NCBI RefSeq assembly: GCF_024756235.1 | Contig: NZ_JANUGY010000004.1 | Span: forward strand, 186,001 to 250,000 | Origin: Massilia kyonggiensis | GTDB taxonomy: Bacteria > Pseudomonadota > Gammaproteobacteria > Burkholderiales > Burkholderiaceae_D | Length of the DNA: 64,000 nucleotides | Direction: 5' to 3' | Notes under the pieces: model-generated | Database searches by the model: none | What the model saw: the letters and a program-made list of their open reading frames with translations, nothing else | Told to the model about the DNA's origin: nothing | Made by a program: the position numbers and the translations under genes | Shown: in pieces, positions 51,102 through 59,631 of the stretch | Layout: each line of letters starts with the position of its first letter | Numbering within the stretch: the stretch's first letter is position 1

Positions 51102-53993
51102 TTAGCGGCGGCCGGCCACGATGTCGAGCAGGGCTTGCAGTTCGACAGGCTTGGTGAGGTGGCAGTCGAAGCCGGCGTCCGCTGAGCGGGCGCGGTCGGC
51201 GTCCGTGCCCCAGCCGGACAGCGCGACGAGCCGGGTTGCGCGGGTGCCCGGCTGCGCACGCAGGCGGCGCGCGACGTCGTGGCCGTTCAGGCCCGGCATG
51301 CCGATGTCCAGCAGCGCCACGTCCGGTTTTACGCGCGCGGCCGCTTCCAGCGCGGCGTGGCCGTTGCCGACCACGTCCACCGTGTGGCCGTGCCGCGTCA
51401 GCAGGTCGCGCAGCAGTTCGGCCGCATCCGCATTGTCGTCGGCGACGAGGATGCGCAGGCTGGCCGGGGTCGCACAGGGATCGTCGTCCGCATGCGGGCC
51501 CGCGACGGCCTCGCCCGATGCCAGCGGCAGTTCGATGATGAACGTGCTGCCCTTGCCCGTTCCCGCGCTGTGCGCACGCACCGTGCCGCCGTGCAGTTCC
51601 GTCATCTGGCGCACGAGGTGCAGGCCGATACCGAGGCCACCCGACTCCTGCTCGGGATGGCGTCCGACCTGCGTAAACATGTCGAAAATGCGCGGCAACG
51701 CCGCTTCCGGGATGCCGATGCCGCTGTCCGCCACCTCGATGCGCACGCTGCCGCCCGTACGCCGCACGCCGAGGCCGACGCTGCCGCCTTCCGGCGTGTA
51801 CTTGGCCGCATTGGTCAGCAGGTTGCCGATCACCTGCGAGAGTCGGGTGGCGTCCGCATGGACGGCCAGCGGCTCCTCGCCCACGTCGACATGGAAATCG
51901 TGGCGCTTCGCCTCGATCACCGGCAGGGTCATCTCGATCGCGCGCAGCACGACGTCCTTCAGCGGCACGACGGCCTTCTTCAGCTCGACCTTGCCGCTGT
52001 TGATGCGCGCCAGGTCGAGCAGGTCGTCGACGAGATGCACGAGGTGGTTCACCTGGCGCTCCATCATCGGCCGCACACGGGCCAGCACGTCCGGCTTGTC
52101 GGCGCCGATGCGCAGCAGGTCCAGGCCCGTGCGCACGGGCGCGAGCGGGTTGCGCAGCTCGTGCGCGAGCGTCGCGAGGAATTCGGACTGGCGGCGGTTC
52201 GCCTCGGCGAGGTTGTCCGCGAGTTCGCGCAGGGTCTCGCTGCGGGCGCGCTCCTCCGTCACGTCGCGCAGGAAGATGGCGACCTGGCGGCTGTCGGCGT
52301 CGCCCAGGCGCGCGGCGTACACGTCCAGCCAGCGTCCAAGGTTGGCCGTGTACTGTTCGATGCGCACGGGCAGACCCGTCTTCGCGACGCGCCCATAGAT
52401 GCGCGACCAGCGGATGTCGTGCGTGGGCACCAGTTCGCGGATCGTCTTGCCGGCTGCGTCGACGAGGCCCGTGTGCCGCGCGAACGCGGGGTTCACCTCG
52501 AGCATGCGGTAGTCGACCGGTTCGCCGGCGGCGTCGAACATCATCTCGATGATGCAGAAGCCGACGTCGATCGATTCGAGCACGGTACGGTAGCGCTGCT
52601 CGCCCACGCGCCGCGCTGATTCGCTGGAACGCAGGTCGGCCTCCGCCGCGGCCTGGCGCGTGATGTCGAACACGACGCCGGCCATGCGCACCGGCGTCCC
52701 GGCCTCGTCCACTTCCACGCGGCCGCGCGCATTCACCGTCCGGACGGCGCCGTCGCGGGCCAGCACGCGATGCACGACCTGGTGCGGCTCGCGTGCGGCC
52801 ACGGCCCGTTCCAGGCTCGCGCGCACGGCGTCGAGGTCGTCCGGGTGGATGGCATGCAGGTAGTCGTCGAGCGGCGCGCCGTCCGCGGCGGAGAACATCG
52901 CGGCCACGTTCGCGTCCGCGTGCACGCGGCCCGTCCTGAGGTCCAGGATCCAGGTGCCGATCTCGCCCGCCTCGAGGATCGCTTCCAGGCGCGCACGCCA
53001 GGCCTGCGCGGCGCTTTCGGTGCGCACCTGGTCCGTGATGTCCATGACGGCGGTGACGGAACCGGCGATGTCGCCGCCCGGGCCGAGCACGGGCGCCGCG
53101 CGCAGGATCACGGTGCGGCGCCGTCCCGGCGTGTCGAACGGCTCGATCTCGATCACGTCGCCGTCCGCCCGCTCGCCCCTGAGGGCGCGGGCCTGCGCCC
53201 ACTCGTCGGGGCGGACCGGGGTGCCGTGCCGTTCCGAGTGATCGGCCCACCAGCCTTTCCAGTCCGCGTACTCGGCCACGTTCGACGAGCGCGGGTAATC
53301 CCCCCACAGGCGTTCCAGTTCGTCGTTGCACAGCACGAGTTTGCCGTCACGGTCGGCGTAGCTGATGCCGACCGGCGCCGCGGCCAGCAGCGCGTCGAGA
53401 CGGTTGCGCAGGGCACGCGCCGTGTGGCGCGTCTCGTCCAGTTCCGCGCGCGTGCGGCGCAGCGCCTGTTCGGCCGTGTGCCGCTCGTGCTCCGCGCGGC
53501 GCAGTTCCATCAGGGTCATGACCTGGTCGCCCAGCGTGCGCAGGGCGAGGCGCTGCTGCACGGTGATCCCTTCCGGACGCGGACGCAGGTCGAGGATGCA
53601 CAACGTGCCGAGCGGGATGCCTTCCGGCGTGCGCAGCAGCGCGCCCGCGTAGAAGCGCAGACCGGGCTGGCCGGTGACGAGGGGATTGCAGGCGAACCGG
53701 GTGTCGCGGGTCGTATCCGGCACGACCATCACGCTGTCTTCCAGCAGCGCGAACTTGCAGATGGAATCGTCCAGCGGCATCTGGCGCACGCTCAGCCCGA
53801 CCTCCGCCTTGAACCACTGGCGATCGCCGGCGATCAGGTTCACGGCGGCGATCGGTGCGTCGAACAGGTCGGCCAGCAGCCGGACGATGGCATCGAAGGC
53901 CGCTTCCGTCGGCGTGTCGAGGATGCCGTAACGATCGAGTGCGGCCAGACGGGTCGCCTCGGGCCAGGAACAAAGGGGTTGTGCTGTGGTCAT
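51102..53993 (-). CDS. Hybrid sensor histidine kinase (GAF-PAS-PAS-PAS-HisKA-HATPase-REC)
   Basis: 963 residues from the ATG at 53993, no membrane segment. Domains: GAF (about 25-165), three PAS/PAC modules (about 195-325, 335-450, 465-580), HisKA with LATLAHELRNPLAPV (His 611), HATPase with VIGNLLTNAAKYTPEGG, DSGIGIP and GGLGIGLHLVRQM (about 715-825), and a receiver (about 840-960; LRILVADDNADAAELL, phospho-Asp in VALLDIGMPGLNG). It is a cytoplasmic phosphorelay protein with no DNA-binding output. No partner regulator is adjacent. The TAA stop abuts the repeat element at 50876-51101, so an insertion may have fixed or altered the last codons. Confidence 0.94.
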   Translation of the reverse strand: MTTAQPLCSWPEATRLAALDRYGILDTPTEAAFDAIVRLLADLFDAPIAAVNLIAGDRQWFKAEVGLSVRQMPLDDSICKFALLEDSVMVVPDTTRDTRFACNPLVTGQPGLRFYAGALLRTPEGIPLGTLCILDLRPRPEGITVQQRLALRTLGDQVMTLMELRRAEHERHTAEQALRRTRAELDETRHTARALRNRLDALLAAAPVGISYADRDGKLVLCNDELERLWGDYPRSSNVAEYADWKGWWADHSERHGTPVRPDEWAQARALRGERADGDVIEIEPFDTPGRRRTVILRAAPVLGPGGDIAGSVTAVMDITDQVRTESAAQAWRARLEAILEAGEIGTWILDLRTGRVHADANVAAMFSAADGAPLDDYLHAIHPDDLDAVRASLERAVAAREPHQVVHRVLARDGAVRTVNARGRVEVDEAGTPVRMAGVVFDITRQAAAEADLRSSESARRVGEQRYRTVLESIDVGFCIIEMMFDAAGEPVDYRMLEVNPAFARHTGLVDAAGKTIRELVPTHDIRWSRIYGRVAKTGLPVRIEQYTANLGRWLDVYAARLGDADSRQVAIFLRDVTEERARSETLRELADNLAEANRRQSEFLATLAHELRNPLAPVRTGLDLLRIGADKPDVLARVRPMMERQVNHLVHLVDDLLDLARINSGKVELKKAVVPLKDVVLRAIEMTLPVIEAKRHDFHVDVGEEPLAVHADATRLSQVIGNLLTNAAKYTPEGGSVGLGVRRTGGSVRIEVADSGIGIPEAALPRIFDMFTQVGRHPEQESGGLGIGLHLVRQMTELHGGTVRAHSAGTGKGSTFIIELPLASGEAVAGPHADDDPCATPASLRILVADDNADAAELLRDLLTRHGHTVDVVGNGHAALEAAARVKPDVALLDIGMPGLNGHDVARRLRAQPGTRATRLVALSGWGTDADRARSADAGFDCHLTKPVELQALLDIVAGRR

Positions 53994-54069
53994 GTACAGA
54001 TGCCGTGCGGATTGGCAACAATGTACCACAGCGATGTGGGCGCACGTCACACGCGTGCGCCCTGCTCCC

Positions 54070-55437
54070 TCACTTTCGGATCAGCGACCACTGCTGGTTG
54101 GTGCCCCCGTTGGAAGGATACTGGATGATCTGCGCGCCGTCGGCCGTGCTCTTGTTCTGCACGTCCAGCACCATGCCGGAGAGCTGGTTCGCGACCGTGT
54201 AGTAGCCGGCCGCCGGACTCGCGAAGCGCCATTGCTGCCCCTGCCCCGCCCAGTAGCTCCATTGCGCGATGTTCGTGCCGGCCGTCGTCGAGTTGTCGTA
54301 ATCGTCCAGGCTCTTGAGGCTGTTGGCGTTGATGATGCTGTAGTAGCCGTCGCCGTGGCCGATCACGTACCACTGCTGGTAGCGCGCATTCGCATCCGTC
54401 GCCTGCTGCACGAGCGCGCCGTCCGCCGTCGATCCGCCCGCCACGCCGAAGACCTTGCCCGACAGGCGCGACTTGAACGCATAGACGCCGTCGCTGATGC
54501 CGCCGCAGCCGGCGAAGTCCGTGAAGTTGCGGGTCAGGACCGGCCAGCCGGCGCTGTAGGTCATGCGCTGGATGTCCAGTTTCGCGTTGCCGTTGTCGGT
54601 GAGGTCGTAGTAGTGCGTGGAGACGAAGTGGCAGCCGTCCTGGCGCAGGTCGGCGATGTGGCCGGGGCCGCGGTACTTGCCGTCGGTGACCGGCAGGATC
54701 GTGCGCGTGCCGCTATACGGTCCGCGGATGTTCGTGGCGCGCTGCACTTCCACGTAATACGTGGAGTCGGCGCCCTTGCAGCAGCTGCCGCGGTTCACGA
54801 ACAGGTAGTAATAACCGCCGTCGCGCGTGATGTAGGGAGCTTCGATGTCCTTCCCGCCGCCGCCCCAGATCGTCGTCACGCTGCCGGCCAGCTTGCCGGT
54901 GGACTGGTTGATCTCGGCGAGCCCGATGCCGCCGAAGAACGAACCGTAGCTCAGGTAGACCTTGCCGTCATGGTCGCGGAACAGCGCGGGGTCGATGGCG
55001 TTGATCTCGGCACTGCCGCCGTACGACTGCACGACGATGCCCAGGTCCTGCCAGCTCGGGTTTTTCAGCGACGCGCTCCGTGCGACGCCGATCGCGGACG
55101 ACGACGTGCCGAACGACGACACCGAGTAGTACAGGTAGTAATAGCCGTTCATCTGGATCACGTCCGGCGCCCAGTACGAGCCGGAGAAATTCGGGATCTT
55201 CTGCGTGACCCAGGCCGGCGGGGTCGAGAACACGGGCGCCGGCCCCGCGGCCCACGTCCTGAGGTCCTTCGACGTGGAATACCAGATGCCGGTGCCGGTC
55301 GTGAAGTTGAAATACGTGTCGCCGTCCTTCGTGATGGTGCCGGGGTCGTGGGCATTCTGCACGCCCAGCAGGCCGATGGCCCCGGCCGAGGCGCAGCCGA
55401 GCGCGAGGCAGCACGCTGCCAGCAATCTTTTCAACAT
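54070..55437 (-). CDS. GH43 arabinanase with C-terminal ricin-type lectin domain, secreted
   Basis: 455 residues with a Sec signal peptide (ending SAGAIG). The five-bladed propeller (about 25-310) has NAHDPGTI (Asp 31, general base), WAPDV, INAIDPALF (Asp 149) and DIEAPYI (Glu 199, general acid), the GH43 triad. The NRGSCCKG-x-x-STYYV segment is typical of endo-1,5-alpha-L-arabinanases. The C-terminal part (about 325-455) is a ricin-B-type carbohydrate-binding domain with repeated QQW/QQWYV motifs (YQQWYV, GQQWRF, NQQWSL). It cuts arabinan side chains of pectin outside the cell. GGAG precedes the ATG. It stands alone. Confidence 0.93.
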   Translation of the reverse strand: MLKRLLAACCLALGCASAGAIGLLGVQNAHDPGTITKDGDTYFNFTTGTGIWYSTSKDLRTWAAGPAPVFSTPPAWVTQKIPNFSGSYWAPDVIQMNGYYYLYYSVSSFGTSSSAIGVARSASLKNPSWQDLGIVVQSYGGSAEINAIDPALFRDHDGKVYLSYGSFFGGIGLAEINQSTGKLAGSVTTIWGGGGKDIEAPYITRDGGYYYLFVNRGSCCKGADSTYYVEVQRATNIRGPYSGTRTILPVTDGKYRGPGHIADLRQDGCHFVSTHYYDLTDNGNAKLDIQRMTYSAGWPVLTRNFTDFAGCGGISDGVYAFKSRLSGKVFGVAGGSTADGALVQQATDANARYQQWYVIGHGDGYYSIINANSLKSLDDYDNSTTAGTNIAQWSYWAGQGQQWRFASPAAGYYTVANQLSGMVLDVQNKSTADGAQIIQYPSNGGTNQQWSLIRK

Positions 55438-55546
55438 ATAGTCTCCTGTCTTATTTATACATATGGGTCGGACCCGTCACCAGCTTAGGCAATGCGGGTC
55501 GCCGCCACCAATGAAATAAAACAGGCGCGCGATTGCGATTTCGGTA

Positions 55547-56461
55547 TCAGCCCAGGGCCGTGTCCAGCACCGTCATGAGGATGAAGCCGAAGACGAGGGC
55601 CACGCTGGCCCACGTGCCGTTGCCGTTCTGCTGCGCTTCCGGCACGACGTCGTTGACGATCACGAACAGCATGGCGCCCGCCGCGGCGGCCAGCGCGAAC
55701 GGCAGCATCCCGGCCGAGATGCCGATCAGGACGGCGCCGGCGACGGCGGCCACCGGTTCGATCAGGCCGGACGCGACGCCCAGCGCCGCCGACAGGCCCC
55801 GTCCATAGCCGACGGTGCGCAGGGCCAGCGCGACGACGAGGCCTTCCGGCACATCCTGGATCGAGATGCCGGTCGCCAGCGAATTCGCCTTGTCGATGTC
55901 GACGCCCGCATACGCCACGCCGATTGCCAGGCCCTCCGGCAGGTTGTGCAGCGCGACGGCCCACACGAACAGCCAGGCGCGCTTGAGGGAGTGCGCCGTG
56001 CGCGGATCATCGTGCGCGAGGATGCCGTCGGTGGAAATGCAGCGGTCGAGGACGAGCAGCAGCGCCGCCCCGGCCATGATGCCGGCGCCGACGGACAGGC
56101 TCGCGCCCCAGTTGCCCGCGCCGCCCGTCTTCGCCGCGGCCAGCGCGGGGATCACGAGCGAGAACGCGGTCGCACCCAGCATGACGCCGCCGCCGAAGCC
56201 GAGGAAGCAGTCATAGGTGCGGTTCGAGAAATTCTGTGACAGCAGGATGGGCAAGGTGCCGAGCGCCGTCGCGGCGGCGGCCGTCGCACCGCCGACCAGG
56301 GCGCCGCGCACGTGCGGGACGTCCTGCAGGAGGCCCGCGAGATAGCCGAAGCCCGTGAAGATCAGGACCGCGCAGCCGAGGAGGCACAGGGCGCAGCCGG
56401 CGAGACGGCGGGGGCGCAGCATCCAGGACAGCGCAGGTTGTTTGGTCAGGGGTGTTTGCAT
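55547..56461 (-). CDS. ZIP-family metal transporter, GufA-like
   Basis: 304 residues with about eight membrane helices. VALHNLPEGLAIGVAYAG and GISIQDVPEGLVVALALR are the metal-site helices 4 and 5 of GufA-type ZIP proteins, with the classical His-Asn-x-Pro-Glu-Gly intact, unlike the ZIP at 39116. Likely imports Zn, Mn or Fe through the inner membrane. It follows the Mn catalase gene by 54 bp on the same strand, although a strong hairpin sits between them. No good Shine-Dalgarno precedes the ATG. Confidence 0.92.
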   Translation of the reverse strand: MQTPLTKQPALSWMLRPRRLAGCALCLLGCAVLIFTGFGYLAGLLQDVPHVRGALVGGATAAAATALGTLPILLSQNFSNRTYDCFLGFGGGVMLGATAFSLVIPALAAAKTGGAGNWGASLSVGAGIMAGAALLLVLDRCISTDGILAHDDPRTAHSLKRAWLFVWAVALHNLPEGLAIGVAYAGVDIDKANSLATGISIQDVPEGLVVALALRTVGYGRGLSAALGVASGLIEPVAAVAGAVLIGISAGMLPFALAAAAGAMLFVIVNDVVPEAQQNGNGTWASVALVFGFILMTVLDTALG

Positions 56462-56476
56462 GCGGGACTCTCGAAA

Positions 56477-56507
56477 CCCGCCGTTCCGCGCAGGCGGGAA
56501 CGGCGGG
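56477..56507 (-). other. Strong hairpin between Mn catalase and ZIP genes
   Basis: CCCGCCGTTCC (56477-56487) and GGAACGGCGGG (56497-56507) form an 11-bp perfect stem with a 9-nt loop. On the minus strand it is followed only by TTTCGAGAG. It could partly terminate transcription after the catalase gene or stabilise its mRNA. Confidence 0.5.
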
Positions 56508-56515
56508 GTGGTTGC

Positions 56516-57457
56516 TCAGTGCAGCTTCGGCGCGCCCGGGCTCGGCTGCGCACCCGGCTGCACGGTCATGCCGTCAGCCAGCGTCTGGTTGCCCATGCCC
56601 AGCTCCGCGCCGGTCGGCGGATCCACGTTCGGGTCGGACATCGTGCGCTCGGCCATCTGCTTGAGCACGTCGACTTCCTTCGCCGGCAGCCTGACTTCGG
56701 CCTCGCCCGTACCGCCGTCGACGGCCATCTGCTTCTCGCGGTCCGTGACGAAGTCCCAGTTCTCGCCCTGGTTCCAGGAGCCGCGCATCTCGCCCGGGCC
56801 CTGCGACATGTTGAAGTAGGTGTTCGCAAAGCGCGGGTCGCCCGGCATCTTCCCGGACGGGAAGTTCGGCTGGATCGAGTACAACGCCTTCTCGAACGAC
56901 TTCTGGTGCGCGATCTCGCGGGTCATCAGGAAGCCCAGCGCTTCCTTCACGCCCGGGTCGTCCGTCAGCGCGATCAGGCGCTCGTAGACGATCTTGGCGC
57001 GCGCCTCGGCGGCGATGTTGGAACGCAGGTCGGCGGTCGGCTCGCCGATCGTGTCGATGTACGCGGCCGTCCACGGCACCCCGGCCGAGTTGACCAGCGG
57101 CGTGCCGGCGCCGTACAGCACCTGGGTCACGTGGCTGTCGTTGCCCGCGCCGTGGATCTTCTTGTACAGATCCGCCTCGCTGTCGACCGCCTCGGCCAGG
57201 TCGCCCTTGGCGCCCTTGTTGAGCATGGCGACGATGTGGCCGATCACCTCGAGGTGGCTCAGTTCTTCCGTCGCGATGTCGAACAGCATGTCCTTGCGGC
57301 CCGGATCGTCTTCGCTGACGGCCTGGGTGAAGTAACGCATGGCCGCGGCCAGCTCGCCCTGCGGGCCGCCGAACTGTTCGAGCATCAGGTTGGCCAGCCC
57401 CGGATTCGGTTCACTGACACGCACGGTGTACTGCAGGCGCTTGTTATGTGCAAACAT
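56516..57457 (-). CDS. Manganese catalase
   Basis: 313 residues from the ATG at 57457 (GGAGGA 6 nt upstream). It matches the di-manganese catalase family: GGPQGELAAAMRYFTQAV carries the first Glu ligand, ATEELSHLEVIGHIV a Glu and His, and EARAKIVYERLIALTDDPGVKEALGFLMTREIAHQKSFEKAL the second Glu-x(n)-Glu-x-x-His set. PNFPSGKMPGDPRFANTYFNMSQG follows as usual. It dismutates hydrogen peroxide without haem in the cytoplasm. It is divergent from the hemerythrin gene and upstream of a ZIP transporter. Longer upstream starts are not supported. Confidence 0.95.
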   Translation of the reverse strand: MFAHNKRLQYTVRVSEPNPGLANLMLEQFGGPQGELAAAMRYFTQAVSEDDPGRKDMLFDIATEELSHLEVIGHIVAMLNKGAKGDLAEAVDSEADLYKKIHGAGNDSHVTQVLYGAGTPLVNSAGVPWTAAYIDTIGEPTADLRSNIAAEARAKIVYERLIALTDDPGVKEALGFLMTREIAHQKSFEKALYSIQPNFPSGKMPGDPRFANTYFNMSQGPGEMRGSWNQGENWDFVTDREKQMAVDGGTGEAEVRLPAKEVDVLKQMAERTMSDPNVDPPTGAELGMGNQTLADGMTVQPGAQPSPGAPKLH

Positions 57458-57798
57458 TCCCATTCCTCCAGTGTGTGATTGGATGGCCGCGCGGAACGCG
57501 TCCTGCGTTACCGCGCGGACAAACGGAAGCGCCGTAGCGCGACCGGTTGATGCCATCTTGGCAGCGTTGCGGCGCCGAGTAATCAGAAACGAAGCCGTGT
57601 CTGTGTAGGAGTAGAGGCGACATCCTGCCGAGCTCCGCGAGATTCTGAACAGGCGAAACAGTCGAGAGATTGCCAGTCTGGGCCGGACAGCCCGTGCGTC
57701 ATCGGCCGACAAGACCGTGCGGCGGCCTCCTACGCGGCAGCTCTAGCGTCGGCACTACCATGCTTCTATCGCTACCCCACAGCCAACAGGAGACGATC
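57458..57798. other. 341-bp divergent control region of Mn catalase and hemerythrin genes
   Basis: No convincing ORF. Two copies of CCGCGCGGA lie at 57487-57495 and 57511-57519, 24 bp apart; each contains the self-complementary CCGCGCGG, 30-60 bp upstream of the catalase start, and could bind a regulator. I see no clear sigma70 hexamers, so a stress sigma factor may be used. Nothing else stands out. Confidence 0.45.
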
Positions 57799-58383
57799 AT
57801 GTTTTCCCTGAAAAAACTGAGTCCTTCCATCACCGACATGATCCGCTTCGATCACTCGCACGTGATGGTCACGTTCCACCAGTACACCCGCGACAAGCGC
57901 CCCAGCGTCAAGAAAGCGCTGGCGGAAACGATCTGCGATGCGCTGGAAATCCACGCGACGCTGGAAGAGGAAATCTTCTATCCCGTCATGCGCCCGCGCG
58001 CCCACGACCAGAAGGTCATGGACAAGAGCGAGCCGGAACACGACGAGATGCGTGCCGTCATCGCGGAACTGCGCCGCACGGATCCGAAGTCGCCGCGCCA
58101 CGACGAGCTCGTGTTCGAACTGATGCGCGACGTGCAGCACCACGTGGCCGACGAGGAAACCGTGCTGCTGCCTGAAGCCGAGCAGACGCTGAGCCGCGAA
58201 CGCCTGTCCGAACTGGGCGCGCAGATGACGAAGCGCCGCCTGGAACTGGTGACGCCGAAGGCCGGCAAGATCGCCGCCAACACGGCCGTCGGCTTCTCGG
58301 GCAGCACGGCCGCCATCGTCGTCGGCGTGGCCAGCGCGCTGTTCGCGGCCCGCGCCTTCACGCGCAAGCCGTCGCACGCCTGA
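57799..58383 (+). CDS. Hemerythrin HHE-domain protein with C-terminal membrane segment
   Basis: 194 residues from the ATG at 57799 (AGGAGA upstream). The hemerythrin domain (about 10-145) has DMIRFDHSHVMVTF, LEIHATLEEEIFYPVM, EPEHDEMRAVI and DVQHHVADEETVLLPEAE, the His/Glu ligands of a non-haem di-iron site. The C-terminal part (about 165-185, TAAIVVGVASALFAARAF) is a probable membrane or amphipathic segment. Such proteins bind oxygen, nitric oxide or iron. Divergent from Mn catalase, so probably part of the same oxidative-stress response. Confidence 0.93.
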   Translation: MFSLKKLSPSITDMIRFDHSHVMVTFHQYTRDKRPSVKKALAETICDALEIHATLEEEIFYPVMRPRAHDQKVMDKSEPEHDEMRAVIAELRRTDPKSPRHDELVFELMRDVQHHVADEETVLLPEAEQTLSRERLSELGAQMTKRRLELVTPKAGKIAANTAVGFSGSTAAIVVGVASALFAARAFTRKPSHA

Positions 58384-58491
58384 CAGGCTGAAGGTTTCCG
58401 CAGCGGCGCAAGCCGTCTGCGCTCCCCCGGCATGGCGCCCGTGCGCCTGCCTCGCCCGCAATCGCGTCCGCGCGTGGTTGCGGGCTTCTTT

Positions 58492-59232
58492 CTACTGACC
58501 CATCCAGCGCAGCAGCAAGGGAACGAGCCACGGCGCCAGCAACGCCGTCAGCACCCCATTGATGCCCATCCCGAGCCCCGCATAAGCGCCCATTTCCGGA
58601 CTCACCTGGAACGCGCGCGCCGTGCCGATGCCGTGCGACGCGACCCCGAGCGCGAGACCGCGCGCCGCATGCGAGTCGATACGCAGGGCGTTCATCAGGA
58701 AGCGCGCCGTGACGGCGCCGAAGATGCCCGTGCCGATCACGAGGACGGCCGTCAGCGCCGGCACGCCGCCCAGGTGTTCCGACACGGCCATCGCGATGGG
58801 CGTCGTCGCGGACTTCGGCCCCAGCGAGCGCGCCAGCTCGGGCGATGCGCCCATCAGCACGGCGATGCCGACGGCGCTGACGATGGCCGTCACGCACCCG
58901 GACAGCAACGCGCAGGCGAGCGGGAACAGGCTGCGGCGCAGGCGCGGCATCTGGCGCGCGAGCGGCACGGCCAGGGCGACGGTGGCGGGGCCGAGCAGGA
59001 AGTGGACGAACTGCGCGCCGGCGAAATAGCGTTGATACGACATGCCGCTGGCCGCCAGCACGAGGCTCACGAGGGCGATCGCGATGGCGACCGGATTGGC
59101 CAGCGGCGAAAACCCGCAGCGCGCATACACCCATTGCGCGAACACGTACGCGCACAGGGTCACCGTGAGGCCCAGCAGCGGCGACGCGGACAGGTAGACC
59201 CAGAAGTGGGTGAATTCCTCGAAATTAAACAT
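58492..59232 (-). CDS. lrgB: LrgB/CidB-family membrane protein
   Basis: 246 residues, about seven membrane helices. FLLGPATVALAVPL, LGPKSATTPIAMAVSEHLGG and GVASHGIGTARAFQ are the LrgB signatures. With LrgA it forms a system first linked to murein hydrolase control and later to export of glycolate, pyruvate or similar metabolites. Its ATG overlaps the lrgA stop by 8 bp, so the two are coupled. It is the last gene of the leftward run that includes the NlpC/P60 hydrolase. Confidence 0.93.
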   Translation of the reverse strand: MFNFEEFTHFWVYLSASPLLGLTVTLCAYVFAQWVYARCGFSPLANPVAIAIALVSLVLAASGMSYQRYFAGAQFVHFLLGPATVALAVPLARQMPRLRRSLFPLACALLSGCVTAIVSAVGIAVLMGASPELARSLGPKSATTPIAMAVSEHLGGVPALTAVLVIGTGIFGAVTARFLMNALRIDSHAARGLALGVASHGIGTARAFQVSPEMGAYAGLGMGINGVLTALLAPWLVPLLLRWMGQ

Positions 59233-59587
59233 CGCCGCCCTTCCCGTTCTTGTGGGCGGGCGTGAGCGCGCGCAGCACGAGCGCCGTCACGGCGAGGGTC
59301 AGCAAGGTGCTGCCGACGACGGCCGCGCAGATCGCGAGCCAGTGCCCGCTGCCGCTCGCCGCCGCCACGATGATGCCCACGCCGGCCGGCACGAACAGCA
59401 GCGACAGGTGGCGCAGCAGCTCGTTGGCGCCCGCCTCCACGGTGTCGTGCAGGCGCGGGAACGCGACGAGCGCCACGAGCAACAGCAGCATGCCGGCGAC
59501 CGGGCCTGGCACCGGCAGCCGGAGCAGGAAAACGAGTCCCTCACCCAGGCACTGAAAAACGAGCAATACGGCAAACGCGAGCAGCAA
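59225..59587 (-). CDS. lrgA: LrgA/CidA-family holin-like membrane protein
   Basis: 120 residues with four predicted helices. VFLLRLPVPGPVAGMLLLLVALVA is the LrgA core, with the conserved P-x-P-G-P segment, and LLRHLSLLFVPAGVGI follows. The start is a TTG at 59587, preceded at 3-4 nt by a very strong AAGGAGGT; no ATG or GTG near the N-terminus fits the family start. It pairs with LrgB. It lies 44 bp after the NlpC/P60 gene. Confidence 0.9.
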   Translation of the reverse strand: MLLAFAVLLVFQCLGEGLVFLLRLPVPGPVAGMLLLLVALVAFPRLHDTVEAGANELLRHLSLLFVPAGVGIIVAAASGSGHWLAICAAVVGSTLLTLAVTALVLRALTPAHKNGKGGDV

Positions 59588-59631
59588 GCGACCTCCTTCT
59601 TAGATGCGTCCCCCGAAGGATAGCACCCGGC

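Noticed and set aside
50800..51105. 101-residue frame across the terminator and repeat element
   Set aside because: It reads through an intrinsic terminator and four repeat copies, so it is an accident of the repeat sequence.
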